A program made the position numbers and the translations under genes. A DNA stretch of 18,953 bases from the NCBI GenBank assembly GCA_964458125.1, contig CAYWHE010000064.1, positions 1 to 18,953 on the forward strand. The letters run 5' to 3'. The DNA is from CAYWHE01 sp964458125. GTDB taxonomy: Bacteria; Bacteroidota; Bacteroidia; AKYH767-A; OLB10. The notes under the pieces were generated by a model, which ran no database searches, was not told where the DNA came from, and saw nothing but the letters and a program-made list of their open reading frames with translations. This document shows, piece after piece, positions 1 to 8,300 of this stretch (position 1 is the first letter of the stretch; every line of letters begins with the position of its first letter).

Positions 1-816
1 ATGTTCCAATATGGACTGGTGCTTTCCTTTTCTTCCCTGGCTTCCCTGGGATTGAAATACCTCGATGTGGTGATGCTTGGCAAATACGTGGATCTTGCCA
101 AAATTGGCGTGTATGCCGTTGCCGCTTTTATCCCCACCGTCATTGAAGCCCCGCTGAATGCGCTGGATAAAATCACCAACCCCAAAATCGGAGATGCCTG
201 GGCAAAGGGAAGAATGGACGAAATCCAGGAGATCTACTTTAAATCAACCCGGTACCTCATGCTCATCGGAGGACTTCTTTTCCTGGGCATCAACCTGAAC
301 ATCGAGGCTCTGTACCGCATTATACCCAATAATTACAGCGAAGGCATCCCCGTTGTCATCATCATCAGCATCGGAACTTTTATCAATATCTGCACCGGGG
401 TAAACGATGCCATCATTTTTAACAGTCCGCGCTACATTTACGGCACCTGGATGCTTTTCATGCTCCTGGCACTGGCTGTTTTCAACAACCTGATCTTTAT
501 ACCGCGTTTCGGCATTACCGGTGCAGCGCTGGCTACGGCACTTTCGGCCCTGATCTATAACCTGGTGAAATATTTCTACATCTGGCGCGTGTTCCACCTG
601 CAGCCCTTCGATCTCAGCAGCGTGAAAATTATCCTGGTTCTGGTCCTGGTATGGGGCATCCAGCTGTTCCTGCATCCCCTGACAAATGCGTATATGGATA
701 TTGTTATCCGGTCGCTGGTCATCACCGCTGCATACCTGGTCCTGACACGGATGTTCCGCATCATCCCCGAATTCCATTACCTTCTGCGATCCGGCAAACG
801 GAATACAAAACCATAG
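1..816 (+). CDS. Polysaccharide/lipid-linked oligosaccharide flippase, C-terminal part (5' end outside window)
   Basis: The 271 visible residues are a chain of hydrophobic helices with short charged loops, as in the C-terminal half of Wzx-type (MOP/MATE-like superfamily) flippases, which move lipid-linked sugar repeat units across the inner membrane. Family-like stretches are the segment around residues 20-60 with VVMLGKYVDLAKIGVYAVAA, and the later IPRFGITGAALATALSALIY near residues 167-186. Members are usually 450-500 residues, so about half the protein is missing. The ATG at base 1 is therefore probably an internal methionine. The stop TAG is at 814-816, only 3 nt from the stop of the convergent TPR gene. 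Fits the polysaccharide genes at the other end of the window. The transported substrate cannot be told from sequence. Confidence 0.85.
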   Translation: MFQYGLVLSFSSLASLGLKYLDVVMLGKYVDLAKIGVYAVAAFIPTVIEAPLNALDKITNPKIGDAWAKGRMDEIQEIYFKSTRYLMLIGGLLFLGINLNIEALYRIIPNNYSEGIPVVIIISIGTFINICTGVNDAIIFNSPRYIYGTWMLFMLLALAVFNNLIFIPRFGITGAALATALSALIYNLVKYFYIWRVFHLQPFDLSSVKIILVLVLVWGIQLFLHPLTNAYMDIVIRSLVITAAYLVLTRMFRIIPEFHYLLRSGKRNTKP

Positions 817-819
817 GTA

Positions 820-1593
820 TTATTCGACTTTTTTCAGCAGTTCCCTGCATTTCTCCAGGGTATTTTTATCATCCTCATTCACCGGCGGCAGTTCCATGGC
901 CTTCCCAAGCCAGACCTTGGCATAGGATTTATCCCCGGTATGATTACGCGCATAATAAGTGGCAGCCAGTTCATAATAATGCAGGATGTACCGGGGCTCA
1001 ATCCGGATGGCCTTCATAAAGCTTTCAATGGCTGCTTCATACGACCCGCCCTGGGGAACGCCTCCGAACAGCGAGTTAATCATTAGTTTTTCCACGGCAT
1101 TGAACCCGGCGATCTCCCGGTGCCAGCGCCCCAGGATGTGATAGGCGCCAGCCAGCCTGGGATCCAGTTTTACGGCCAGGTCGCATTCGTTTTTGATCAC
1201 CTTGGCATTGGCAATCTTTTGCTTGCTGCTGGCATGTTCATTGATCCGTCCCAGTGCCAGGGCATAGGAATAATGGGCTCCGGCGTTGCTGCCGTTAAGG
1301 GCAATGGCCTTTTTTGCCAGGTATTCAGCTTTCTCATAATAGGAAGTCCGTTCCCGCTCCGTAGGCTGTCTGTACCCCAGTTTGGAATAGAGAAAACTCA
1401 TGTGGTGCAGGTACTCCACCTGGGAAGAATCGGCTTTTAACAAATCCTTCAGGATGGTAAAGGCCTCCGGGTATTTCGATTCGGCTTTGTACTTCATGGC
1501 CATATCAAACTGGGGTTGGGCAACGGTCCCCGTGAACACCATCAGGCCTGAAATAAGCCATACAAATCCGGAGGCTTTTCTTGTTTTTAGCAT
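820..1593 (-). CDS. Exported RMDN-like TPR protein
   Basis: 257 residues. An N-terminal signal peptide (basic MLKTRK, hydrophobic core, likely cleavage after TVA near residue 25) sends it to the periplasm or beyond. The rest is helical with TPR-like repeats at about 28-75, 86-115, 125-165 and 185-215. Residues 121-165 (ASSKQKIANAKVIKN, LDPRLAGAYHILGRW and the following HREIAGFN) recall the signature of the eukaryotic RMDN/FAM82 family; that assignment is from memory of the family, not a search. TPRs usually mediate protein contacts; no enzymatic motif is seen. The start is supported by an AAGGA-like ribosome site a few bases before the ATG. It lies downstream of the M1-barrel gene on the same strand with a 170-nt gap, so co-transcription is possible but unproven. 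Its 3' end is 3 nt from the convergent flippase stop. Confidence 0.8.
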   Translation of the reverse strand: MLKTRKASGFVWLISGLMVFTGTVAQPQFDMAMKYKAESKYPEAFTILKDLLKADSSQVEYLHHMSFLYSKLGYRQPTERERTSYYEKAEYLAKKAIALNGSNAGAHYSYALALGRINEHASSKQKIANAKVIKNECDLAVKLDPRLAGAYHILGRWHREIAGFNAVEKLMINSLFGGVPQGGSYEAAIESFMKAIRIEPRYILHYYELAATYYARNHTGDKSYAKVWLGKAMELPPVNEDDKNTLEKCRELLKKVE

Positions 1594-1622
1594 GGAATCC
1601 TTTTTAACTTTTTAGTATTCAT

Positions 1623-1646
1623 GTTCCGGCCGGCTTCGCCGGGAAC
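1623..1646. repeat. GC-rich intergenic hairpin (CCGGC-TTC-GCCGG core)
   Basis: An inverted repeat: a perfect 5-bp core stem closes a TTC loop (1630-1642) and is extended by GTTC/GAAC across a 3-nt bulge. It sits in the 170-nt gap between the M1-barrel gene and the TPR gene. No T-run follows on either strand, so it is not a standard intrinsic terminator. It may be a transcript-end stabiliser or a processing site in the leader of the TPR gene. The rest of 1594-1763 holds no gene that I can see. Confidence 0.45.
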
Positions 1647-1763
1647 CTGTGGTTGCGGTCAAATCACGTGGAGGAAACCCGGAGCAGGCCCCGGAACCGA
1701 ATTCAGGCGCCTGCAGCAGCATACCCGGACCTCCGCATCCGGCGGGTTTGTTCAACTGTCCGG

Positions 1764-4700
1764 TTAAAACGCCCGGTTAATTCCAACCACATAACGGAAA
1801 TCAAAATTATCAGGGCTTTTGGCCGGGGAATTGCTGAGATACAGGGGCATGTCGAAGCGGATGGTCAACGGCTGCACCATTTCCAGGGGGCCGAATTTTT
1901 TAATGGTGAGCGCTGCGCCGACACCCGCATCTCCACGGATACCGGCCAGTTTCAGGTCCTCCTCAGGAGTACTGTAATTCAGCACCCCGACATCGCCAAA
2001 GAGGTACAGGTCGAAGTGAAGCCAGTTGCGCGTCCATTTCGGACGAAGCGGTATCAACCGGTCCAGGTCCAGTTCGGCATTGAAAGCCGCGCCCGACTGA
2101 CCCCTGTAAATGTACCGTATGCTGTCGTGGTGGTCTTCCTCGGTTGCCACATATCCGGCGTAACCGCGCAGGTTGAGACCGCCCCCGTGCTGGAAATGAT
2201 TCACACCGGCACCATAACCGCGCCAGTCTTCGGGAACAAATCCCTTCGACCGCACGAACTTGTTGTCCATCATCTCTTCCGGGCTGGCTCCCGCCAGAAA
2301 CAGTGAAGACTCAAAGGGAACGCGGTCTCCAGTCATATACTGAAACAGCATACGTGTTTTCAGATCGATCCTGCCAAAGGATTTTTTACCCGTATGGGTC
2401 AGGTTGATATTGGCATAATCATAACTGCTTCCCAGGGCGCTGGATAGAATGCTGAGTACGACATCCCCTTCGGCCGAACCCTTTTCATAATGGTGCGTCA
2501 CCCCGGCCCGGATGGTGTTGTTGTATTGTGCCGACCGCCATTCGGAAGGATATAACAGGTATTCCAGGCTTTGAATGTTTTTCCTGTACATGGATTTAAA
2601 AGTGGTGAAAAATTTCACCTTGCCGGAGTTGCTGATTTTTTCGAGGGTACCGGAATAAGCGAGCAAACCGTCCAGGTAACGTGCATCCAGTTTCACCCAT
2701 ACGTTGCGGCTGAAACGGTTGAAGGGCGTTTTGTAATCGAAGGCAATGGAGGCGTTATCGAACTGGTTGGTGACGGTATATTCCGTCAGCCTCCCCTGGG
2801 CCACGCCCGTGTTGAGCCAGATATCCAGGTTGAAGAGGTTCCGGTAGTTCATGTAGCCGCCTTCCACGTGAAGGCCGGCCTTGATGCCGTCAAAACTGTT
2901 GTACCAGATGTCGGGCCTTGCCTTGAGCTCATACTCATACCAGCGGGGCCGGTTGTAAATCCGGGAATCGAACTGCAGGGTGACCGGCCGTTTTTTACGG
3001 TTATTCATCAGGTTGATATCGGCCAGACGGTACGTGGTGTCGATGGCCACATCGTGAATGCCGCCCGGGATAGTAACGTTAGCTGTATACGTTGGACGGA
3101 GTTTGTCCCAGCCCGTCCACTTCGGCAGCACCACGGCGCTTGTTTTTTTAATGAACCAGGTATTCGGGATATAAAAATCATAGCGGTTGCCATCCTTTCC
3201 GAAAACCGAGAAGTCAACCGGCATCTGCATGCGCCCGAGCCGTTTAAAGGTGATCCGGTACTGGTCCTTTTCGGAGGCTTTCCGGACGCTGCAGATTTTG
3301 TAGTCGATGGATTTATCCGTTTCCAGCCATTGATCGAAGAACCAGTTCAGGTCCACATGGGTAAATTGGATGAAGGAGTTCCGGAAGTCTTCCGGGTAGG
3401 GATGGCAGAATTTCCACTGGTTAAAATAATTCTTCATCGCAGCCAGGAATAAATCATCCCCCAGCACATATTGCAGGTTATAGAGCATGGTGGCTGTTTT
3501 CCGGTAAACCATGCTGTATCCGCCCCCGTGACCCAGGGCGCCGTTAAACTGGTCCGAATGGGTATTCAGAAAACCATCCTGGTTGCGGATGGCCTCATTC
3601 AGGTAAGCGCCATAAACCGATTCATATCGTTGGGTGGTGGGCAGCGCAAATTTCCGCTTATACCAGTTATAGCCCTGTGTTTTGTTAATGGAATCACCCT
3701 CGAGCCGGGTCAGGGTCCAGGAAGTCAGGAACTGGGTGAAGCCCTCATCGAGGAAGGCGCGGTAGGTTTCATTATTGCCGACCATACCGAAAAACCACAT
3801 GTGACCGACTTCATGGCATAACAAGCTCCGGTAACCGGGATCCATGCCGTTATCCAGCGTCAGCATGGGATATTCCATGCCGTCACGGGCATCGGCCACA
3901 ATCATTTTGGGCCAGGCATACCCGCCAAAGTCACTGGAATTGATCCCCAGAATCCGGGCGAGGTAATCGGCGGCGTTCTGCCATCGGGCCGCAACGGGTT
4001 CCTGGGCCAGGGCAATACAGCGGATGCCGTTCCGGTTCGTCTCGCCAATACGGTAGGTGGGATCTGCCGTCCATGCAAAATCATGCACGTTGATGGCATG
4101 AAACTTCCAGGTCTTCGTTGTACCATCCGGTTCAATAATGACGGAAGGCTTGCTGTATAATGGTTTATCTGCAAAATTCCGGATATCCAGCTTTTTTCTC
4201 AGGCTTTCGGGCAAGACTTCGGCTTCGTTTTTCAACACTCCTGTTCCATCCACAACGTAATAATTGGCAAAAGTAAGTTCCACGTCATAGGAGCCGTAAT
4301 CCCCGTAAAACTCGCGGCCCAAATGCTGATCCGTGTCCCATCCGAGTTTCCGGTCGTAAACGGAAATGCGGGGATACCAGTGCACCCCGTCAAAATGTTT
4401 GTAGCCGGAAGCGCTGAACACCTTCATCCGCCGGCGCACATTGCCCGTGTCGAAATAGGTTTTGAATACGATGTGAAACTGCATGGAGGACCCGGGAAGC
4501 AGGGCGTGTTTGAGGTTAACCCGCAGAATGGTGTTGTCCGCGACCAGTTCGGGCTGGTACAATTCTTCATTGGCGTTGGTTCCCAGTACCTCCAGCTTTT
4601 CAACGACCGTTCCCCGGCCGGAAGATTCATAAGGACCGTAACGGACCGGGTAATCGTTGTTTTTATTGAGATTATCCAGGTATGACCCCGGCTGAAAGGC

Positions 4701-4988
4701 GTTCTGGTAAAGATGAAAATAAACGTAAAACAACGTATCCGGCGAATTATTGAAATAGGTCAGCGTCAGATCCCCGTCAATGATGTTGCTCTGCTCATTG
4801 ATGCCGGCCTTTATTTTATAGTCCACATCCTGCTGCCAGTAGCCCGGAAAAGGCGGTCTGTTTTTCCAGTAATAGGGGTTACTGTTACTTCGGTAATCCG
4901 TTTCCGGTTCAACAGGTTGAGCTGGTGCAGTACCAGTAAACAGCAAGAAGATAACGGGCAACATCGGGTTAAAAACAGAAAGGCGCAT
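1764..4988 (-). CDS. M1-family zinc metallopeptidase fused to an Omp85-like outer-membrane beta-barrel
   Basis: 1074 residues from the ATG at 4988, chosen because it opens a good signal peptide (MRLSVFNPMLPVIFLLFTG, cleavage near APA-Q, residues 23/24). A longer frame to 5129 only adds residues before it. Residues about 50-600 are an M1 peptidase: GMEY at 370-373 (in place of the usual GAMEN), HEVGH at 392-396 with zinc ligands H392 and H396 and catalytic E393, third ligand E415 exactly 18 residues on, and likely catalytic Y495. Residues about 690-1074 look like an outer-membrane barrel: alternating strands, LRGY at 940-943 (the Omp85 L6-type RGY/F motif), LYLFGDVGVL at 994-1003, a glycine-rich GDAGVGAALTIKKFGPLEM, and a terminal phenylalanine. 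The sequence suggests an outer-membrane-anchored peptidase; which side the peptidase faces is unknown. No clear promoter box was found; TACTTTTC at 5016-5009 is a weak candidate. Confidence 0.88.
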   Translation of the reverse strand: MRLSVFNPMLPVIFLLFTGTAPAQPVEPETDYRSNSNPYYWKNRPPFPGYWQQDVDYKIKAGINEQSNIIDGDLTLTYFNNSPDTLFYVYFHLYQNAFQPGSYLDNLNKNNDYPVRYGPYESSGRGTVVEKLEVLGTNANEELYQPELVADNTILRVNLKHALLPGSSMQFHIVFKTYFDTGNVRRRMKVFSASGYKHFDGVHWYPRISVYDRKLGWDTDQHLGREFYGDYGSYDVELTFANYYVVDGTGVLKNEAEVLPESLRKKLDIRNFADKPLYSKPSVIIEPDGTTKTWKFHAINVHDFAWTADPTYRIGETNRNGIRCIALAQEPVAARWQNAADYLARILGINSSDFGGYAWPKMIVADARDGMEYPMLTLDNGMDPGYRSLLCHEVGHMWFFGMVGNNETYRAFLDEGFTQFLTSWTLTRLEGDSINKTQGYNWYKRKFALPTTQRYESVYGAYLNEAIRNQDGFLNTHSDQFNGALGHGGGYSMVYRKTATMLYNLQYVLGDDLFLAAMKNYFNQWKFCHPYPEDFRNSFIQFTHVDLNWFFDQWLETDKSIDYKICSVRKASEKDQYRITFKRLGRMQMPVDFSVFGKDGNRYDFYIPNTWFIKKTSAVVLPKWTGWDKLRPTYTANVTIPGGIHDVAIDTTYRLADINLMNNRKKRPVTLQFDSRIYNRPRWYEYELKARPDIWYNSFDGIKAGLHVEGGYMNYRNLFNLDIWLNTGVAQGRLTEYTVTNQFDNASIAFDYKTPFNRFSRNVWVKLDARYLDGLLAYSGTLEKISNSGKVKFFTTFKSMYRKNIQSLEYLLYPSEWRSAQYNNTIRAGVTHHYEKGSAEGDVVLSILSSALGSSYDYANINLTHTGKKSFGRIDLKTRMLFQYMTGDRVPFESSLFLAGASPEEMMDNKFVRSKGFVPEDWRGYGAGVNHFQHGGGLNLRGYAGYVATEEDHHDSIRYIYRGQSGAAFNAELDLDRLIPLRPKWTRNWLHFDLYLFGDVGVLNYSTPEEDLKLAGIRGDAGVGAALTIKKFGPLEMVQPLTIRFDMPLYLSNSPAKSPDNFDFRYVVGINRAF

Positions 4989-5353
4989 GGCAGCAGTTTT
5001 TGAGCAATGAAAAGTAAAAAAAAAGAGACAACCCGTGGAGAATTTTAAAAAAAGATTCAACACCACGGTTTTTCTTACAGGTACCAATCCGGCCAAAAGG
5101 GGATGGAAATTCCCTGTACGCGAAGTCAAACCCCATTGTTCCGGCAGGATATCCGGGATCCTTCAGTTATGAACCCGGCAGTTTAGCCCGCCTGCTTACA
5201 ACTGAAAGGATGCTTCCGTATGGAAAACCGCCAGGAAGTGCAGGCCAATACATTTGTTTCGTGGGAAGTATACGGGATTGGAATCAGGAAACATTTTTTA
5301 ATAAAAAGGGTATAAACTGTTTTCATATGGCCCAATTACCCGTGAAGGAAATA
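4989..5353. other. Divergent intergenic region between the M1-barrel gene and the PKD giant
   Basis: 365 nt with no convincing gene. Both flanking frames run into it (to 5129 on minus, from 5210 on plus), but those extensions precede signal peptides and are taken as untranslated. An A-rich patch at 5011-5025 lies just upstream of the M1-barrel start. A TAnnTTTG-type box for the plus strand is at 5249-5256. Both envelope genes must be controlled from here or from further inside. Confidence 0.6.
5249..5256 (+). promoter_or_regulatory. Candidate Bacteroidota -7 box (TACATTTG) for the PKD giant
   Basis: Matches TAnnTTTG exactly and would place the transcription start near 5262, giving a leader of about 90 nt to the ATG at 5354. 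No TTTG box is visible 19-21 nt upstream, so this is a partial match only. Confidence 0.35.
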
Positions 5354-8300
5354 ATGATAAAGATATCCCACTGCAGGTCAAAGAGCAGGATGCCCGTCCT
5401 CATGGCCTTTTTAATACCCATGTTCCTGTTGATGAACAGCGGCCGGATAAAGGCCCAGCTGAATGCCTCCTTTTCGGTTACAGGTGCAACCGGCTGCGCA
5501 CCGCTGAATGTACAGTTTTCCAATACCTCTTCCGGCTCCGTCAGCTGGTTCTGGGACTTCGGAAACGGCAACACCTCCGTACTGGCCAATCCATCGGAAA
5601 TATACATGCTTCCGGGAAGTTATACCGTCAAACTGGTGAGCTATGATGCGAACGGGAATACCGACTCGGTCATTCAGAACAATGTCATTACCGTCATCCA
5701 GCAGCCCCTGCCATCGTTTAACGCAAATGTTACTTCGGCTTGTGAAGGGAACAACAACATCCAGTTTACCAACACCTCGGCCTGGTTCGATAGCTGCCTG
5801 TGGGATTTTGGAGACGGGGTTACCTCTTCCCTGCTGAATCCATCACACACCTATACGGGTCCTGGCGTTTATTCCGTTACCCTGATTTGTTTCAATTCCG
5901 CCTATGGCTGCCAGGAATCCCACACCCGGAACCAGTATATCACCATCGGCGCAAAGCCGGTTGTTACCGTCAGTGTCAACCGGAACACCACTTGTGATGT
6001 GAACCAGCCGTTTAACTTTACGGCCGTTTCCTCCAATGGCATAAATTATCTCTGGAACTTTGGGGACAACACGGGCACCACCCAGCAAAATCCTTCCCAC
6101 GTATACGGAGCCGCCGGCATCTATACTGTGACGCTCATCACGACCAGCTCCATGGGCTGCCGGGATACCCAGCTGCTGAATCAGTACATCGAAGTCAAAA
6201 ACAACCCGGTGCCCGGCATGCTCCTGAACGACAGCGCGGGATGCCTGCCTTTCTGGATCACCCACAGCACCATTGGCACATCGTTCTCCTCCTGCCTGTG
6301 GACCTTCGGTGACGGAGACAGTTCCGTTAATCCCAGTGCCAGTCATCCCTATCAGACCGCAGGCACCTATACCATTACCCTGTATGTGACCTATTATAAC
6401 GGCTGCACCAACTCAAACAGTTACAATAACATCCAGGCCTTAACCACGCCGGATGCGTCCATCAGCTTAAACAACAATGAGGGCTGCCGCCCGCTGACCG
6501 TGCAATGCGTGAATTCATCCTCCAACGCCACTTCCTACCTCTGGGATTTTGGAGATGGGACCACCTCAACGGCATTTGCGCCTTCCCACACGTATACTCA
6601 GAACGGTATCTACTATGTGAAGCTGACGGCTATGAACAGTAATGGCTGCAGCGATGTCACCCTGCCGTACACCGTCAAAGTGAAAGGCCCGGGGGCCAAT
6701 ATATTTGCGGATGTCAACGCCGGATGCCCCCCTTTACTGGTTCATTTCAATGCAAACCCTGTCATGCAGTCATCTTATTTCTGGGATTTCGGTGATGGAA
6801 CAACCTCCCTGCAGGCCAATCCTCAGCATACCTTTCTGAACCAGGGTACTTATGCCGTCAGGCTGGCGGTGACCAATGCTTTTGGATGTACCGATACCGT
6901 TACCACACCCACCTTCATCCAGGTCGCCATGCCATCCGGAAATTTCAATCCACAGGCACCTGTTTCCGGCTGTATCCCGATGACCATCAACCTTTCCGAC
7001 AATACTCCCGGAGCCGCATCCTGGACATGGGATTTTGGGGATGGCACAACCGGAAATGGTCAACAGGTCACGCATACTTATACCGTACCCGGAACCTACT
7101 CCGTTAATCTGAACACCGGCTCTGCGGGAGGGGGATGCTCCCAGACCATTACGAATTTCGCCACCTTTATCGCCGGCGGCGGTGTTGCCGGATTTTCCTA
7201 CAACCAGTCGCTTTGTCCTCCCTATACGGCATGGTTCCAGGATACCTCCACGAATGCCGTATCCTGGTTCTGGGATTTCGGTGACGGCAACACCTCCAAC
7301 CTTCAAAATCCCAATCATATATACCTGGAGCCGGGATATTACAATGTTTCCCTGACGATTACCACTGCCGATGGCTGCCAGGTGACCTGCATGCATAATT
7401 ACGCCATGCATTTTCAACCGCTGATTGCCAATGCCACTGCGTTCACGACGGATACCGCCCTGCCCATGACCGTGAATTTTTATGCGAATTCAACCGGTGC
7501 AACCTGGTGGCTCTGGAGTTTCGGAGATAGTACGACTTCCACGCTTGAAAACCCGGTTCACACGTATACCATTCCAGGGCCTTACAACATTACCCTGACG
7601 ATTGGCAACGACAGCTGCACCTATACCTATAATTATCCACCCACCAATATCGGTGTTGGCAGCGGGGGGCTCAGCAACCAGGTGGATTCGGTACACGCCC
7701 CTCCTCCCTATGCAGGTTGCGCGCCCATGGGTGTCAATTTTCACAATCCTTTTTTCAACACGGTTTCCTGGTTATGGGATTTCGGCGACGGGCAAACCTC
7801 CACCCTCTCCGATCCCACCCATGTTTATCTCCAGCCCGGTCTTTATGATGTAACCCTATATGCTATACGTTCAAATGGCATCACGGATTCCCTGATTCAG
7901 CCCGGGGCGGTGCTCGTCAGCGGAAGCGTGGATGCTGATTTCAACATTGCGTACGCAGGCTCCTGCACGGGCACGGTAGTCAGCCTTTCGGTAACCGATT
8001 CAACCATCAGCAATTTCCAATGGGATTTCGGTGACGGAACCGCCTCCACCCTTCCAAACCCGGTGCACACTTACCCGAATAACGGAACCAATTATTTTAT
8101 ATCCCTGTCGGCTTCCGACAGCAGCGGTTGCAGAAATTTCATGACCCAGAGTTTCTTTACCGGTTCCGGTATACCGCTTCACCCTTCAAAGAAAAATGTC
8201 TGTGCGGGTGATACGGTGTATTTTGACAGCGGCAATCTGCAATTCAGCAGTTATACCTGGCATTTTGGGGATGGAGATTCCTCCCTTCAGCAACAAGCCT

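Noticed and set aside
1653..2306. 217-codon plus-strand frame opposite the M1-barrel gene
   Set aside because: Antisense to a well-supported gene; composition and lack of motifs mark it as a shadow. The same holds for the plus-strand frame at 2571-3452.
4989..5129. 47-residue N-terminal extension of the M1-barrel gene
   Set aside because: It would bury the signal peptide that starts at 4988 behind another hydrophobic stretch; no supporting ribosome site.
5210..5353. 48-residue N-terminal extension of the PKD giant
   Set aside because: It precedes a good signal peptide and overlaps the candidate promoter box at 5249-5256.
6770..7417. 215-codon minus-strand frame within the PKD gene, and similar frames at 5843-6346 and 7490-7744
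   Set aside because: They arise from the repetitive PKD coding sequence; repeated 'ITEIPE'-type segments are the reverse of the W-D-F-G motif.
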